NCBI GenBank assembly: GCA_963921425.1
Contig: OY992834.1
Coordinates: 1,302,001 to 1,366,000 of the forward strand
Source of the DNA: Dryas octopetala
Taxonomy: Eukaryota > Streptophyta > Magnoliopsida > Rosales > Rosaceae
Reading direction: 5' to 3'
DNA length: 64,000 nt
Made by a program: the position numbers and the translations under genes. Within the stretch, counting starts at the first letter, position 1; every line of letters starts with the position of its first letter. Under the pieces are notes generated by a model, which ran no database searches, was not told where the DNA came from, and saw only the letters and a list, made by a program, of their open reading frames with translations. Below are positions 12,801 to 25,016 of the stretch, in pieces.

Positions 12801-15800
12801 AAGTTACAAGTAAAAGTGTGCAGCAATATAACACAGACAAGCCTCGCAAGCAAACCTTACATAATCTGGTAAAATCCTATTCATGTAAAGACTTAAAGTT
12901 CGAAGATGCCTACTCATTTAACTGAACAAATGCAAATAATCACCAAGAGATGTGGCTGCTAAAGTCTATACACATTAATGAAATACCATTAAAAAAAAGA
13001 ACATTAAAAACCTCAAACTGCACTGGAGTTGTGGTCTTTCCTTCTTTGGATTCTTCATCACACTGCACAAAACCAAGTAATGCATCATAATAAAGTTAGG
13101 AAATAACATTAGAACTTAGCAAATCAGGATGCATAAACAAGAACAAGATATATATCCCTAATAGAACTCATAAGTATTTTACCAAAAGTTAGATGAAAAT
13201 AATGAAATCCAACTGGTCACTCTCATATCATTTCTGAAATGTCGCAGCTATTTTTTTCATAAACAATGCCCCAGCAATTACTACTCATTAAAATAGAGGA
13301 GAGAACAAAAAGAACAAATAATAGTTCCTGCCCAAAAGGCCAATGCCATATACATATAAAGAACATATGAAATGGATCCAGCCCTTGGCTAGCCTCATGG
13401 ACATTTTGTGTTGGACCCGATATAGACATGTGATGCTTTAAACATGAAACTAAAAATTTAGAGAAATTGGACCTGAATATATGGGAAATATATATCCTTC
13501 AGCTTGCATTGAACTTGAGATATGTCCAATTTTGATTTAGGTTCAAAAATTTCGACCTGTCAAGCGCACTCAAAACTGTAAGATTCAATCAGTACAAATA
13601 ATAAAAATCAAAATTAATTTATAAGCTCACCAATAACATTAGATGCACAAACTTTACCAAAGTTGATTAGTGACTAGAGCTTATGGCCTAGATTAGTGAC
13701 TAGTGCTTGTGGCCTAGAGACAATGGAGGTTGAAAAGGTAACCCCAAAAATTGCATTGGCCAATTACACATGCAAGAAAAAGATAAGCCAAAGACCAATT
13801 TTGCCAAGAAAACTCATAATATTCATAATTGAGCTAGCCTAATCATTTAATAACCACAAAATGGTGCAACACTCAACCTTCGTAAAGCTTCTGTGGGGTG
13901 CTCTGCTAATTTCATCTTCTGAAGGATCCCTCATACCACCATCAGTCTAACATGAAAGATACAGTAACCATTAATTTCAGAAATTAACACCCTGGTGGAT
14001 AGTTATATCACAAACAAGAGAAATCAACACAAGTGAAAGTATTGCCTTCCGAAAGGACATAAACTTCTGAGTGCACTTTTACCTTCCAATTAAAATCAGA
14101 TCCTGAGCCTCTGAGTAAAGCGTTTCTATCAAGATGTAATGTATAAACTTTCTTGGAGTCTTTTGTTTTGGAAGAAACTAGAACACGCCTATAACATGAT
14201 AGTGAAATGATCAAGGGTCCAAATGATCTCAAGGAAACATTTCACCAGAAAATCAACATGCATGGAGGAGCAAGAAAAGAATATTTCAGAGAAGTCGTAC
14301 CTCCCTAATTGCAAGGATGCTAGAAGTCCTCCATACCCAAACATTCCGAAAAAGGGCTGCATGAATACACAGAAAAACACATTAATACATATATAGGTGC
14401 CTACTTCTTCGCTACATGCATGTTTATAAAAGATAAACATTCGCCCAAAAAAGGACGGGAATAAAGTAAAAGAAAGACTCAAAGAACCTTGAGAGGAAGA
14501 TATATTGTAAATTAATTTTACCATTAAGTACGGAGGTTTTCCCCCTATTGCCCGTTCTTTTGAAGGTCTGTGAAGTGAAGCACCCATCTTTCCCCTAAAT
14601 GGAATATGAATCACATTCTTAGCATGGAAATAAAGCACTTAAACCTCATATCTCTTACCAATCACTATATGAAAATTATATACATACAAATCAAGGCTCA
14701 AATTTTCAGGTGATTCATGTATGATTTTCCAACACATGTGCAAAAATTCAGCCATCAACATAGCCATTATGATAAACCAAACAAATTTTAAAGGCAACTT
14801 CGAAAGGAGTGAGTTCTGACTATCCGAAACTACATGGGGTATCTATCCTTTTGGTTCATTTTCCTGATTTGCTTTCTTGTGGAATTCTCTTGTCAGATGG
14901 AAAACTTTATAAAAGATTTCTTGGAAAACTTTTTTCACCCCTCCTATCCAAACTTCTGTCTTGGACTCTTGTCCAACAAAAAAGGAACATAAGTAAGCCA
15001 TAACTCTCATGAAAATCGGTTTAAAAAGAGAAGGCAGAAAATGGTATTTTTCTTAAAAAGGAAACATATATACCACTTCACTATAGAATTTCGGTCACTT
15101 CCATCCATTCCAGGGCCAGTGTCAAAAATTGAGATCATTTCATCCACAACATCCACACTGCAAATATTGAGGGGGGAAATGAAAAATTATAAAGTAATCA
15201 TTGAAATATAATGAAGTCATATATTGAGTCAGAGAATGGATATAAAGCACAACAAATGAAATAGTGTGCAAACATCCAATAAAAATATCCATCAACTTGA
15301 AAGATGAACTGAAAAGCCAGTTCAGCAAATTTAAGTTGGAAGACAAGCTCAACTAATTTATAGCATAATAATTGAAACATCCTTAATTTCAATTACATGG
15401 CTCAACACGGAGTCAGCGGTCTGTCCCTGACTAATAATTATGAAAGAGCCAGGAAAGTAATCAACCATGACACGTAAGGAAAAAGTGATCCGGATTGTAC
15501 CAGAAAAATAAGGATCAATCTGAACTTCTCAGCCATGACAAATTAATTACTTTCCTTGAGAAGCACAAATCAAAGAACAGATGGCATATATGGTTAAATT
15601 CCAGGTTGTACAAATGAAGCAATAGATGAGAACTTTATACAAATTAACATTAAAAAAAATATAACTATAGAATCCACATTTTCCATACCTTATAAGTCTC
15701 CTATCTCTCCTTTCATTTGACCATACTGCTTGTAAGGAATTATCCTGATGAATGAATGAGCAGCAGAAACAGGACAAATAAATGAAAAAAAAACAAAAAA

Positions 15801-16794
15801 AAAAAAACCAGATAACCAGATCCAGTTTTTTCAGCTGTATATGTCAGACAACTTACAATCAAATCTGCCAGAGCAGTCTCAAACGTGTACTCTTCTGGTA
15901 ATTCCTTTAGTATGTCAGTATCAGGTGTCAGATCCCACATATTCTGCATGTCAGAGAACCATCGTGAATTAATGGCATCCTTTGATCAAGCACATAAACT
16001 TTTCAAATCAAGCAAAATAATTCATCAATTCTGAATTTCAAATCAATTAGATCATATGAAACAAAAAATTAAAAGATATTACTAACCTCAAAAGTATTAG
16101 CATTCTCACGCAAACCATCCTAACTCATAAACAAAACAAGCAAAACATCACCATAAGCAAATAAAAAGAAAAAGAAGCATTTCTTTTGTTCATTTTGTAT
16201 TAATCAACGAGTAAGCAAATTAAATGATCACAACAACAACAAAGCAACCTTCCAACTGGTTGCTCAGGAAATCAAATAACAAGACCCCCTCTTAGATAAC
16301 AAAAACAACCATTGTAGATAAATTTAGAATAAGTTTCAAATTTCCCATGTCTCTAAAGAGACCAATGTTTCCATTTTCTTTCCCCTTAATAGAAAACTAC
16401 ACAAAACCAAACAGATTTTAACATAGCTTGAACTCATGCATCTTATACTCACATGAAGCCTTAGAATGTGACACCTCTTCAATTGGAAATTCTTGAAATT
16501 CACTACATCTCTTATCTTCTTGTCATTGTCATCTTCAAGAAACAAGCTACCACCTTTCCAATTAATATCCCGTTTCCGTTTCATAGAGCCAGATTGTTTC
16601 CAAGCGAGGATATATTCCTCTTCAACCCTTTGAATGAAATCTCCAATGGGCATTTTTGGCCCAGGATTTCGCAATGCCAAAGAAACGCTTGTTCCATTTG
16701 GCAATAATATCTGGAACTTATATATATCGTCCATGTCACAATGATCATACGATTGGCGCCTCTTTGTCCTCTGGTGCAGCATTGCTGCATCCAT
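3544..16794 (-). CDS. GMI1: GMI1, SMC-hinge and GHKL-ATPase protein of DNA damage response
   Basis: 38 coding exons give 1578 aa (Arabidopsis GMI1 is about 1600). Exons, 5' to 3': 16453-16794, 16087-16119, 15857-15943, 15689-15744, 15074-15157, 14522-14594, 14301-14356, 14083-14188, 13878-13946, 13473-13556, 13012-13062, 12419-12551, 12193-12254, 11817-11942, 11322-11412, 11170-11204, 10501-10576, 10224-10406, 9966-10124, 9725-9746, 9507-9621, 9291-9407, 8552-8857, 8329-8438, 7950-8124, 7733-7841, 7360-7454, 7141-7239, 6850-6916, 6244-6329, 5865-6146, 5647-5790, 5431-5547, 5055-5169, 4611-4809, 4380-4511, 3905-4213, 3544-3775. The N-terminal half carries a GHKL ATPase fold: N-box near ALADLIDNSLQAVW (about 149-162), DTGPG at 185-189, and FGMFGYGG at 228-235. 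The C-terminal part (about 1251-1502) is an SMC hinge like DMS3 (GHGLRETLFY, SLDG). In Arabidopsis it is induced by gamma rays and aids homologous recombination. Exons 32 and 33 are a tandem duplicate. The 9725-9746 exon is the least certain. Confidence 0.92.
3861..3900. repeat. Compound microsatellite (GA)15(TA)5 next to a GMI1 splice donor
   Basis: An uninterrupted GA run at 3861-3890 is followed by TA repeats at 3891-3900. It lies in the last GMI1 intron, four bases from the donor that closes the exon ending at 3905. Confidence 0.95.
5305..5790 (-). repeat. 243-bp tandem duplication inside GMI1 covering an exon and its intron
   Basis: Unit A starts at 5790 (exon 5647-5790) and unit B at 5547 (exon 5431-5547), an offset of 243 bp. 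The encoded segments both begin VPVM..PKVE.DE and share LQDSS; 26 of 39 aligned residues agree by eye. Similarity continues into the introns: both have AAATGCAGCTG followed by AAATTTCTT. In unit B splicing occurs at an earlier GT, so its exon is shorter (39 against 48 residues). Confidence 0.85.
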
Positions 16795-17943
16795 TTTCAG
16801 TAAAATTAAAAATCATTAGAAAGGGTGAGAACATAATAGAATTGAGAGATTCGTAATTGCTCAGAAGCCAAGAAAGATCATCTCAACCCACATAATTCTA
16901 CATATTAGTGCATTTTATGTACGTGGATTGTATTTTTAGACAATTTATGAGCCCAAAGTAGAAAATGGAATTAAATTAAAAAAACAGGGGAAAGGTGAGG
17001 ATTTTGACAGAAAAAATTATATATAAAAAACAATAAACTTGAATGTGTTTCAAAGCCAAGGAAATCTCATTGTATGAGATCTATAAACCTCGATGTAGAT
17101 GGTATAGAGGCATTTAAATTGACCGGCAAACCATCAGTGACACTATATTCATGCAGAAGGAAAGAAACAAACATAATTGCAAACACTTTGACAGAAAATT
17201 TCAAAGAAAAAAGAGAATTTTATGTGTTTAGCCAATAAAACCTCAACATTTCTACTAGTTTTGCAAAATCCGCATAGATGGTTTAATAAAAGCATTAAGA
17301 GGCACTCAACCCTATAACATACAAACACACATAAACAAAAGACCCTCATATGCATATGCGAATACATAAATACACGTACGTAGGTGACGTCCAGCCGAAA
17401 TAGAGAAGAATGTTGGAAATGGTGGTCTCCCTCACTCACTTCAAGGCTCTAATAGTTGAAATAGAGGAGATTATCACTGCAAAAAAAAACACAAAAGAGT
17501 TAGAACGATCTCTAAACCTTTTCTTTACAACAATGAAGTGGTGAACTACAACTTCATGACAGGAATCATACCCCACTAGCCATAAACCCTAAGCAACTTC
17601 ATGACATAATAAATGACTAGACATGTTCGACCAAAAAACAAAAAGATTAGACATGACTAGATTTCATTCACACTGATGAAAACCCCTTGAGTTACAATTT
17701 CATTTTACTTGGGCTAGTAAATCAAGCCGATTCATTTCACTACGTGTTTAAGCAAATGAGTGTTTGTGTGAAACGAGAATTCAATTGATAGATAAATATA
17801 TGTACACATCAAAGTGTATAATTTTCATGCCTTTGAAAACGGTGAGACTCTGTGTCAAAAGGGACGCAGAAGCTGCTCTTTGCTTGGAGCTGACGCAGTG
17901 AATCAAAAGAGACTTTAGGGTTTTTAGAGAGCAAAAGGAAAGT

Positions 17944-17975
<32 letters not shown>

Positions 17976-18060
17976 CGAAGGGGGAGTAAGAGAAAGCGTT
18001 GTTCAAATGTAGTATGAGCAGAGTGAGTGAGCTAGCAGAGTGGAGAAGGAAGCGTTTTTT
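16795..18060 (-). promoter_or_regulatory. GMI1 5' leader and promoter region
   Basis: No protein exon is seen upstream of the GMI1 start. On the minus strand a poly-T stretch ending in TTTGCAG near 17480 and a GAA/GTGAGT junction near 17432 suggest a non-coding leader exon of about 45 bases, with introns on both sides. A GA microsatellite lies at 17950-17975, where a leader would be expected. A short A-rich scar lies at 17615-17655 between GACTAGACATG and GATTAGACATG. The transcription start cannot be fixed by eye. Confidence 0.45.
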
Positions 18061-18809
18061 GGCGTTTTGTCCTGTCCAGAATCCACTGTGCGCCGTGTGG
18101 CGCTTAGTTGCTAAGGCTGTAAGCTAAAATGCGCCGGGTTGTCTTCTTGCCAACTCAGCAAAAAAGTTTTGCTTTTGGTGTGCGTACGACACCACCTTAG
18201 GCTCACATTAGTGACGTTGTGGGGCTTCATTTTTAATTTACGCTGGATGAACAGGACGCGAAGCTTGCTTGAGAAGTATCAGAGGGTCCTCCTTGTGGGA
18301 CCGGATTAGGAGGCAGACTGGGTGTGTGTGACTGTGTGCGCACCTCCGCAGCCTTTTAGTGCCAAACGAGGAGGAGCGAGGGATGATGAGTGACACTGTG
18401 TGTGGGACCCGCTTCATGTGACGTCAGCGGACGACGACACCTAAAATTGCCAGCTGGCTAGCGGACCGCCTTCGAATACAATATTACTGAATACCTGATT
18501 GTGGGCCGGGCCGAGCGGATCTCTTCCGGGCTTTAGCGAATGAAAGCCCAAAAACATCTTGGTGGGTCAGTATCTCTCGCTGTTGATATGACCTCCACAT
18601 GCTATTCATCCTCATACCTAGAAAGGTCCATATTGCATGAGTAGTTTGGTTTTGTTGATTTGTTGTATCACATATTGAGTGTGTTGCTATCAGTAATCTT
18701 CGGCCTGTTCTGTTACTTTCTTTTTTCTGTTGGGTTTTCTTTTTGGTTTTTTCTTTGTGGTTTTCTGTATTTTCAGTCCAGAGGCATAGAGAAAAGGTAT
18801 TAGAATAAA
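18061..18809. other. Gene-free spacer upstream of GMI1
   Basis: This is the most GC-rich non-coding stretch of the window (about 18.1-18.5 kb), with many TGTG and GACG words. It probably holds the distal GMI1 promoter. I see no ORF with family features. It ends at the target-site duplication of the 1.1-kb inverted-repeat element. Confidence 0.5.
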
Positions 18810-19909
18810 GGCTTAATTATCGATTTACCACCCAAAATTGTAATTCATTCTCACTTTACCACCTGAAAGTTTTTTTGTCCCAAATTACCACCTATAACTT
18901 ACATCCGTGTCCCATTTTACATTGTTCCGTCAACAATTCCGTTAATGCTGACGATCTGGCCATTAATGCTGACGTGGCGTGCTAGATGTGCGCTACGCCG
19001 CCACGTGTCACATCTTTTTTTATTTTTCGCATTTTTTTATTTTTATAAACTTTGAAAATTAATTAAAAATAGCTCTGAACTCAGAAAAATACACGAAAAA
19101 TTTCTACGAACTCGTCTTGACTAGCACTAATTTACTATAAGGTTAAATTACCAATTTGCCCTTTAAAAATTTCTAAAAAAATTAGAAAGTCCAAATTTAT
19201 TTCTAAAAAATTAAAATAAATTTTTCTCTATTAAATAAATTCTAGAATTTTCGTAAACTCTTGGACAAATTCTCAAAAATATTTTGAAAAATTACCAAAA
19301 GCCTGTTTTAGAGAATTATTTTGAGACTTAACAGAAATTCTAGAATTTTTCTAGAATTTATTTTATAGGGAATTTTATTTTCCTCTAAGACCGAGAGGTC
19401 TTTTGGGTAGCAAGTGTTCACGAGAAAGATATTGTTAGTTTTTAGAAGACTAACGGTGCAGACCTCATATTGTTTGGAGTTCGGGAAATTATTCTATGAA
19501 TTTCCAAAGAGTCTAGAGTATTTTAATTTTCTAGAAATAAATTTAGACTTTCCAAATTTTTTGAAAATTTTTAGAGGGAAAATTGGCATTTTGACCCCAT
19601 AGTAAATTAGTACTAGTCAAGACAAGTCAGTAGGAATTTTTCGTATATTTTTCTAAGCTCGGAGCTATTTTTAATTAATTTTCAAAGTTTATAAAAATAG
19701 AAAAATACCAAAAAATCAACAAATACAAAAAAAGATGTGACACGTGGCGCACATCCAGCGCGCCACGTTAGCATTAACGGAATTGTTGACGGAACAAGAT
19801 AAAATGAGACACGGGTATAAGTTACAGGTGGTAATCTGGGACAAAAAAACTTTCATGTGATAAAGTGAGAATGAGTTACAGTTTTGAGTGGTAAATCGAT
19901 AATTAAGCC
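18810..19909. mobile_element. Non-autonomous Mutator-like element, 1100 bp, long terminal inverted repeats
   Basis: The ends are GGCTTAATTATCGATTTACC and its complement. The inverted repeats run for several hundred bases: roughly 18810-19225 pairs with 19520-19909, including ACTTTACCACCTGAAAG against CTTTCATGTGATAAAGT, the GACACGTGG/CCACGTGTC words, and the segment around CAAGACGAGTT. The flanks carry a perfect 9-bp target duplication, TAGAATAAA, at 18801-18809 and 19910-19918. Nine-base duplications with long inverted repeats are characteristic of Mutator-like elements. No transposase ORF is present, so it is non-autonomous. Confidence 0.88.
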
Positions 19910-20329
19910 TAGAATAAATGATTCAAAGGATATAATAAGATATGAGAGTGATGAGGAAGAAATAAAACGAAACACACAAACAATCAGGGGTCTGAAATTT
20001 CTTAAGTTTCGAATTTAACGTTGATTAACAACAATGGTGACGGATCAATCAGTAATGTAGAAGTTCCACTGCCAATAGCAACATTACTTCAATCCACAGT
20101 CAATTTATAACCTTTTCCACTTTTTAGTTTCATTCCTAACACTAACATGTTACTTATTTTATGATATAAAATTATCATTTAGAACTTATATATTAGGTTT
20201 TAACTCTTTTCAAAATTTGAGAGTTAAAATTTTTTTTTTTTTTTGCCATGTTAAAACTTGAAATTTAGATATGAACAAATAAGGCAAAGTTTTTGATCGA
20301 TTTTCTTACTTTTCTCTTCTTTTTATTTC

Positions 20330-20637
20330 GAGTTAATTACACTTACATCCTCTAAGGTTTATCGTCTTTTCATATACACTCCATGGGGTTTCAATAATTA
20401 CACATACACCCCTTGAGATTTTAAAACTATTACATATAACCCCCTATAGTGAGACGAAAATGATGAAAAATTATGCAAAAAAACATGCTAAGGGATTAGA
20501 TAGCCTAATAAGATTATTCAAGGTGTAAGGTCAAACTTGAATACAAATATTTTCTTTTTTATTTATTTATTTATTTTTCTTGTATGGGTTATATGTAACA
20601 GTTTTAAAAACCTCAGGGGTGTAAGTGTAATTAACTC
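20330..20637. mobile_element. MITE, 308 bp, Mutator-like by 9-bp target duplication
   Basis: The ends are GAGTTAATTACACTTACA and its complement. The flanks carry a perfect 9-bp duplication, TTTTATTTC, at 20321-20329 and 20638-20646. A second, subterminal copy of the right-end sequence lies near the left end (20394-20443: ACACCCCTTGAG, ACATATAACCC). There is no coding capacity. Confidence 0.85.
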
Positions 20638-20939
20638 TTTTATTTCTCTAATTTTAATTAAAAACAAAAATGTTACCATACAAGTCTTAGTTAACGGTAA
20701 GCAGCAAAGTATACTTATCTTTTAAATACACATTGTTAATAAAAGTGAAAAATTATCGAAAAGCAGGAGAGAGATAATGATTTTTGAGGTTATGGAGCTT
20801 ATATATGATGACTTGCAATATGGATCGTGCATGTCGTACTGTGTTTCATTATGAATGTGTTGACATTAGCATTGCTCTTAGTCTTTCACTTTATGAAGAT
20901 TAATTATAAGTCATCGAATACAATTGATTATGATTTTTT

Positions 20940-21640
20940 TTTAGGGTCATTGATTTTAACTACTAAATTTCAATAACATTTTAGTTTAGGTATCAAAATT
21001 AAATAACATTTTAGATTAGGTACTAGTTGAAAAGTCAAAAAAATTAATAAAGTAAAAGACATTAGAATTTACAAATATTACATCACATGCCACTACAATA
21101 AAAAAATATTTTATCACAAATATTACATTAATTTATACTATATTGTATTAAAAAAAAATTCAATCTAGTCACAACTTAACTGTGATTGTCTTGGTAAATT
21201 GAAAGAGACAACTCACACCACTATATTATATATTATTTTGAGTAAAAGTATTATTTTGACCTCTATTTATACTATATTGTAGTATAATTTTTCTAAAAAA
21301 AATTCAATAAAGTCACAACTTAACTGTGATTGTCTCACAACTTAGATGTGGCTGTCGTTCAGTCGCAACTAAATTTGAAGTTGTGAGTGTCGTACAGTCA
21401 CAACTAAATGTGAAGTTGAGACTACATTAGCAAATTTTCAAGATAATATAAAAGCCCCAAGGACAATTTTATCAAAACCTTATAAATTTTAACTAACACT
21501 CATCATATGTGAGCCAAAGAATAAAAATGTCAAATGGAAAAGGCACATATCAAAGAGGCCAACATATTTGTGACCTAATCTAAAAAACTACATTTAAATT
21601 TGGTAGTTCAATTGAAATATTATATGGTCTTCATGCTATA
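20940..21640. repeat. Degenerate inverted-repeat element with internal direct repeats
   Basis: The left part (about 20950-21020: ACTACTAAATTT, TTTTAGATTAGGT) pairs with the right part (about 21570-21625, complement: ACTACCAAATTT, TTTTAGATTAGGTCAC). Inside, a unit with CACAACTTAACTGTGATTGTC occurs twice (about 21170-21190 and 21312-21332), and related CACAACTAAATGTGAAGTTG words follow. I could not find a clear target duplication, so the boundaries and class are uncertain. Confidence 0.45.
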
Positions 21641-23784
21641 CCAAAATATTATTAGGATTTGATATTTAATCCTAATTTTATATTTTTTTTTAGGCCCTAA
21701 ACCCTAAAAAAAATCAAAAGACAATGATGGATTTGAACTTTTACTGTATATTAATTTTCACATTAATTAATAAAAAATAAGTCTAGGCCACAAGCAGAGC
21801 ATTTCGAGGCTAGTTACCACTTACCAATCAATAATAATCTTATTTCTCTCCTCACAAACTTTTGAAGTTGATTATGCAAGGAGAAAAAAAAGAAGCATCA
21901 AGCATTCAAGCCATTGGATTTGTTGTACTTGTACCAAATCTTAATTATATTTAAAGGAATGTAAATACCTCATTATTACAATAAGTAGTTGAGATCTCTT
22001 AGTTTGGGCAGTTGAACACAAGCGATCATCTCATTCCCCATTACACCCATAATAGCTAGATATATACATGGTATTGCTTGTAATCCACATTGTTTAATTT
22101 ACTCCCAGCTTGTGATTAGAGCAAAAAAATGGTGATGAATTGTTACATTAATTAAATAATTTGTGTACAAAACTTGGAGATCAAAATTAAGGGCAATTAA
22201 GTCCAATCTAGCCTTCTGTGTATAATTGTATATATAGATGTGAAGTTTTTGTATGCAGCAATGGTCCCAAACCAATTTGTATATGACTGTGATGCTGCAT
22301 GCAGTACACATAAATATGATGAAAGGTGCTTGTCACCAAACCTAATTTAATCCATAAATCAAAAGTAGGGGCTGCAGGGTACGAGAGTGAGACCCATCTG
22401 AGCCTTCCAAATGAAGCCGTTTTAATTATCTTGCTTGAATTAAGTTGCCTTTAAATGCAAGCAATAGGGTCATCTACCTTAGTTAAATTCTTTTATTTTT
22501 CATTTTTAAGTCCCAACCATACATACCCGTATAGCTAGGTTGGATCTGTGCAAAAATTGTGGGTCTAATATTACTTCACAGCTCAGCAAGAGGAAGAAAG
22601 TTATTTATGTGGTGGAACCATGTTGCCCCCACTACAGGTTTCTTGAAAACAGACAAATTAACCTATAGACTTGCCTTACAAATATCACCCATTATCTCCT
22701 CTCACAAGTCACAATCAATAGATAGAAACTTATAAAAATGCAACAATATATCTCTATGTTTTACAGGTAAATGAGAGAAAGTTTGACATGGTAACAATAT
22801 ATATTGGTCCCTTAGATAACAAATTTCCGTACTCTAAAAAGAAAAAAATAATGCATCAACGAGTTCATCTTTGATACAATATTTGTATCACATACAATTG
22901 CATATGATGATGAAAAATTTATAAAAGTAAAAAAAAAATGATTGTATATATATTGAATGTTTGATTGGAAACCGACACGGTACTTAGAATTTACTCTTCA
23001 CCAGATTATGTTTACAAAATAAAGTGGGAAGCCTTGGTTATTGGCTAGTTTGAGCAATTATTTGTTTGGTAATAAGAATTTGGTGAGCAGTACTAATATT
23101 AGTGATGGAGTGATGGTGTGTGGTGAGAGGCGGATTTTAAGTGGAGCCAGTGGAAAGATACAAAAGACAGCCCAGCGTACAAGCACTATGTTATGCAACT
23201 TGGGTTGTGAATGTGACTTAATTAAGTCGCGTGACACAATATATATTGCATTTTTCCCTTAAAACAAAAAAAATGAAAAAGAAACGTCTTTCATAATTAT
23301 CATAATCATGATCTGCTAATTAATAATTATAAAAAGAAGGTGAAATTAGTAACCAAAAGGTCCAAAACAGTAATGGTCCATAATTCTATGTTCACTTTAA
23401 TCATGAATTTCGAATATGTTAATCACGGTAAAAAGCTCCTGCATATAATATATATATTGCTGTTGAACCTGGTCATTGACTCATTGCTTGCAAAACGTAC
23501 ATATTTACAGTAAGGCATGAAGCAGTAAGACAACACAGTATTTACCCAAAAAAAAAAAAAAAAAGGAAAGGAAAAAGAAAAACAACGCAACCACACAGGC
23601 ATCGTATGATCTTGAGTGATTGACTTCATGCTTACTATGGTCTATCTTTCCACAACTAAACACCTTGATGGAAATTAAATGTTTCTTTCTTTGTTTGGTA
23701 AGAAAGAAAACGGTGTTCAAGTTTCCAATATATATTTGAATTAATTTGCATCTCATGAATACAATAACTTCATTAATATATATG
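21641..23784. other. Gene-free AT-rich spacer
   Basis: No ORF here has recognisable domains and no RNA gene is seen. The stretch has several poly-A tracts, including one at about 23549-23565. It ends at the third inverted-repeat element. Confidence 0.5.
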
Positions 23785-24330
23785 GAGAAAATTACAGATT
23801 TGGTCTACTTATTTTATACCTAGTTTAATTTTGGTCTACGATATTTTTTAAGTTATGTTTTGGTCAACTAATTGTTTCATTTGTTCAATAAAGGTCCAGA
23901 TTTGTGACTTTAAATCCTTTGGGTTGTGTTTTCTTCAATTATAATTGAAGTATAAGTTATATTTCATCATTTTTAGTCATAAAAACAAATTTGGAGTATT
24001 ATAATCTAAGAGAATTGAAATTAGTGAAATTTGAAAAATTGGCTGTTTCGGGTACTCTATTTTGGGGTCAATTATCTTGAGTTTTAAAACTCCAATTTGA
24101 ATGATCTTTATATGGTTGTAAAGAAGAAATGCATAACTTTAAAACAAGTATATGTTTGATAAATTTGGATGAGATTTGATAGGGTAAAAGGCATGGCAAA
24201 TTTGAGAAAATAAATCTGAACTTTTATTAAACAAGTGGAACAATTAGTGGACCAAAACAAAACTTAAAAATAATTGTGGACCAAAATTAAACTAGGTATA
24301 AAATAACTGGACTAAATCTGTAATTTTCTC
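23785..24330. mobile_element. Inverted-repeat MITE, 546 bp, probably Mutator-like
   Basis: The ends are GAGAAAATTACAGATTT and its complement. The inverted repeat extends about 115 bases with few mismatches (TTTTATACCTAGTTTAATTT, TTTTGGTC, CTAATTGTT). The flanks are ATATATATG (23776-23784) and AGATATATG (24331-24339), 8 of 9 bases equal, consistent with an aged 9-bp duplication. It has no coding capacity. Confidence 0.78.
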
Positions 24331-24975
24331 AGATATATGTGTGTACGTAATACATATACACAATTTAATGATTAATTTCATTTATTTAATTCAACTTTTA
24401 AGTGATATTTGGACTTTAATAAAAAATTTAGAAAAAACATTACTTCTTTTTACATAAAATGATATTGAAAATAGGGCAATTCAAAGTTTCAAACTCCAAA
24501 TTAATCTCTGATGAAAGGGATAAATATTGTTGAGTTAATTACTAGAGCTACGTACAAGTCTCATAGATGACTAATTAAAAAGAAAAAGGTTTCTAATCCG
24601 TTGTTTTGTTTTTTTTTTTTTTTTTGGGAACATATTTTGTTTTGTTTTTCTACAAGCTAGCTGATCATGAGTACTTTGTATATATATATATAGAGCAGAA
24701 ACTGAGAGGCCAATACCAACATCTGTGTAAAAAATACCCTGATTACATTTACACATGTCGTAGATTAAGATGACGTGTTAGAAGGTGGGCAATTGGAGCA
24801 ACCCCAAGTGCAACATGTATAATAGCCAGCTAGTAGCTACTATATACAAGCTCTCCTCCTGTACAAGATCGATTCACACGTGAAATGGTTAAATATTAAC
24901 GGCGATTGCGCGGACTTAGTTATTACCCTCCTCACACACACCACTACAGTACTCTACCTTCACATTCGGCCTTCC

Positions 24976-25016
<41 letters not shown>

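Noticed and set aside
19414..19602. Possible transposase ORF in the 1.1-kb Mutator-like element
   Set aside because: Only 62 codons, AT-driven, no MULE transposase motif. The element is treated as non-autonomous.
23041..23262. 73-codon frame in the GMI1-IQD spacer
   Set aside because: No recognisable features; surrounding DNA is AT-rich and repeat-laden.
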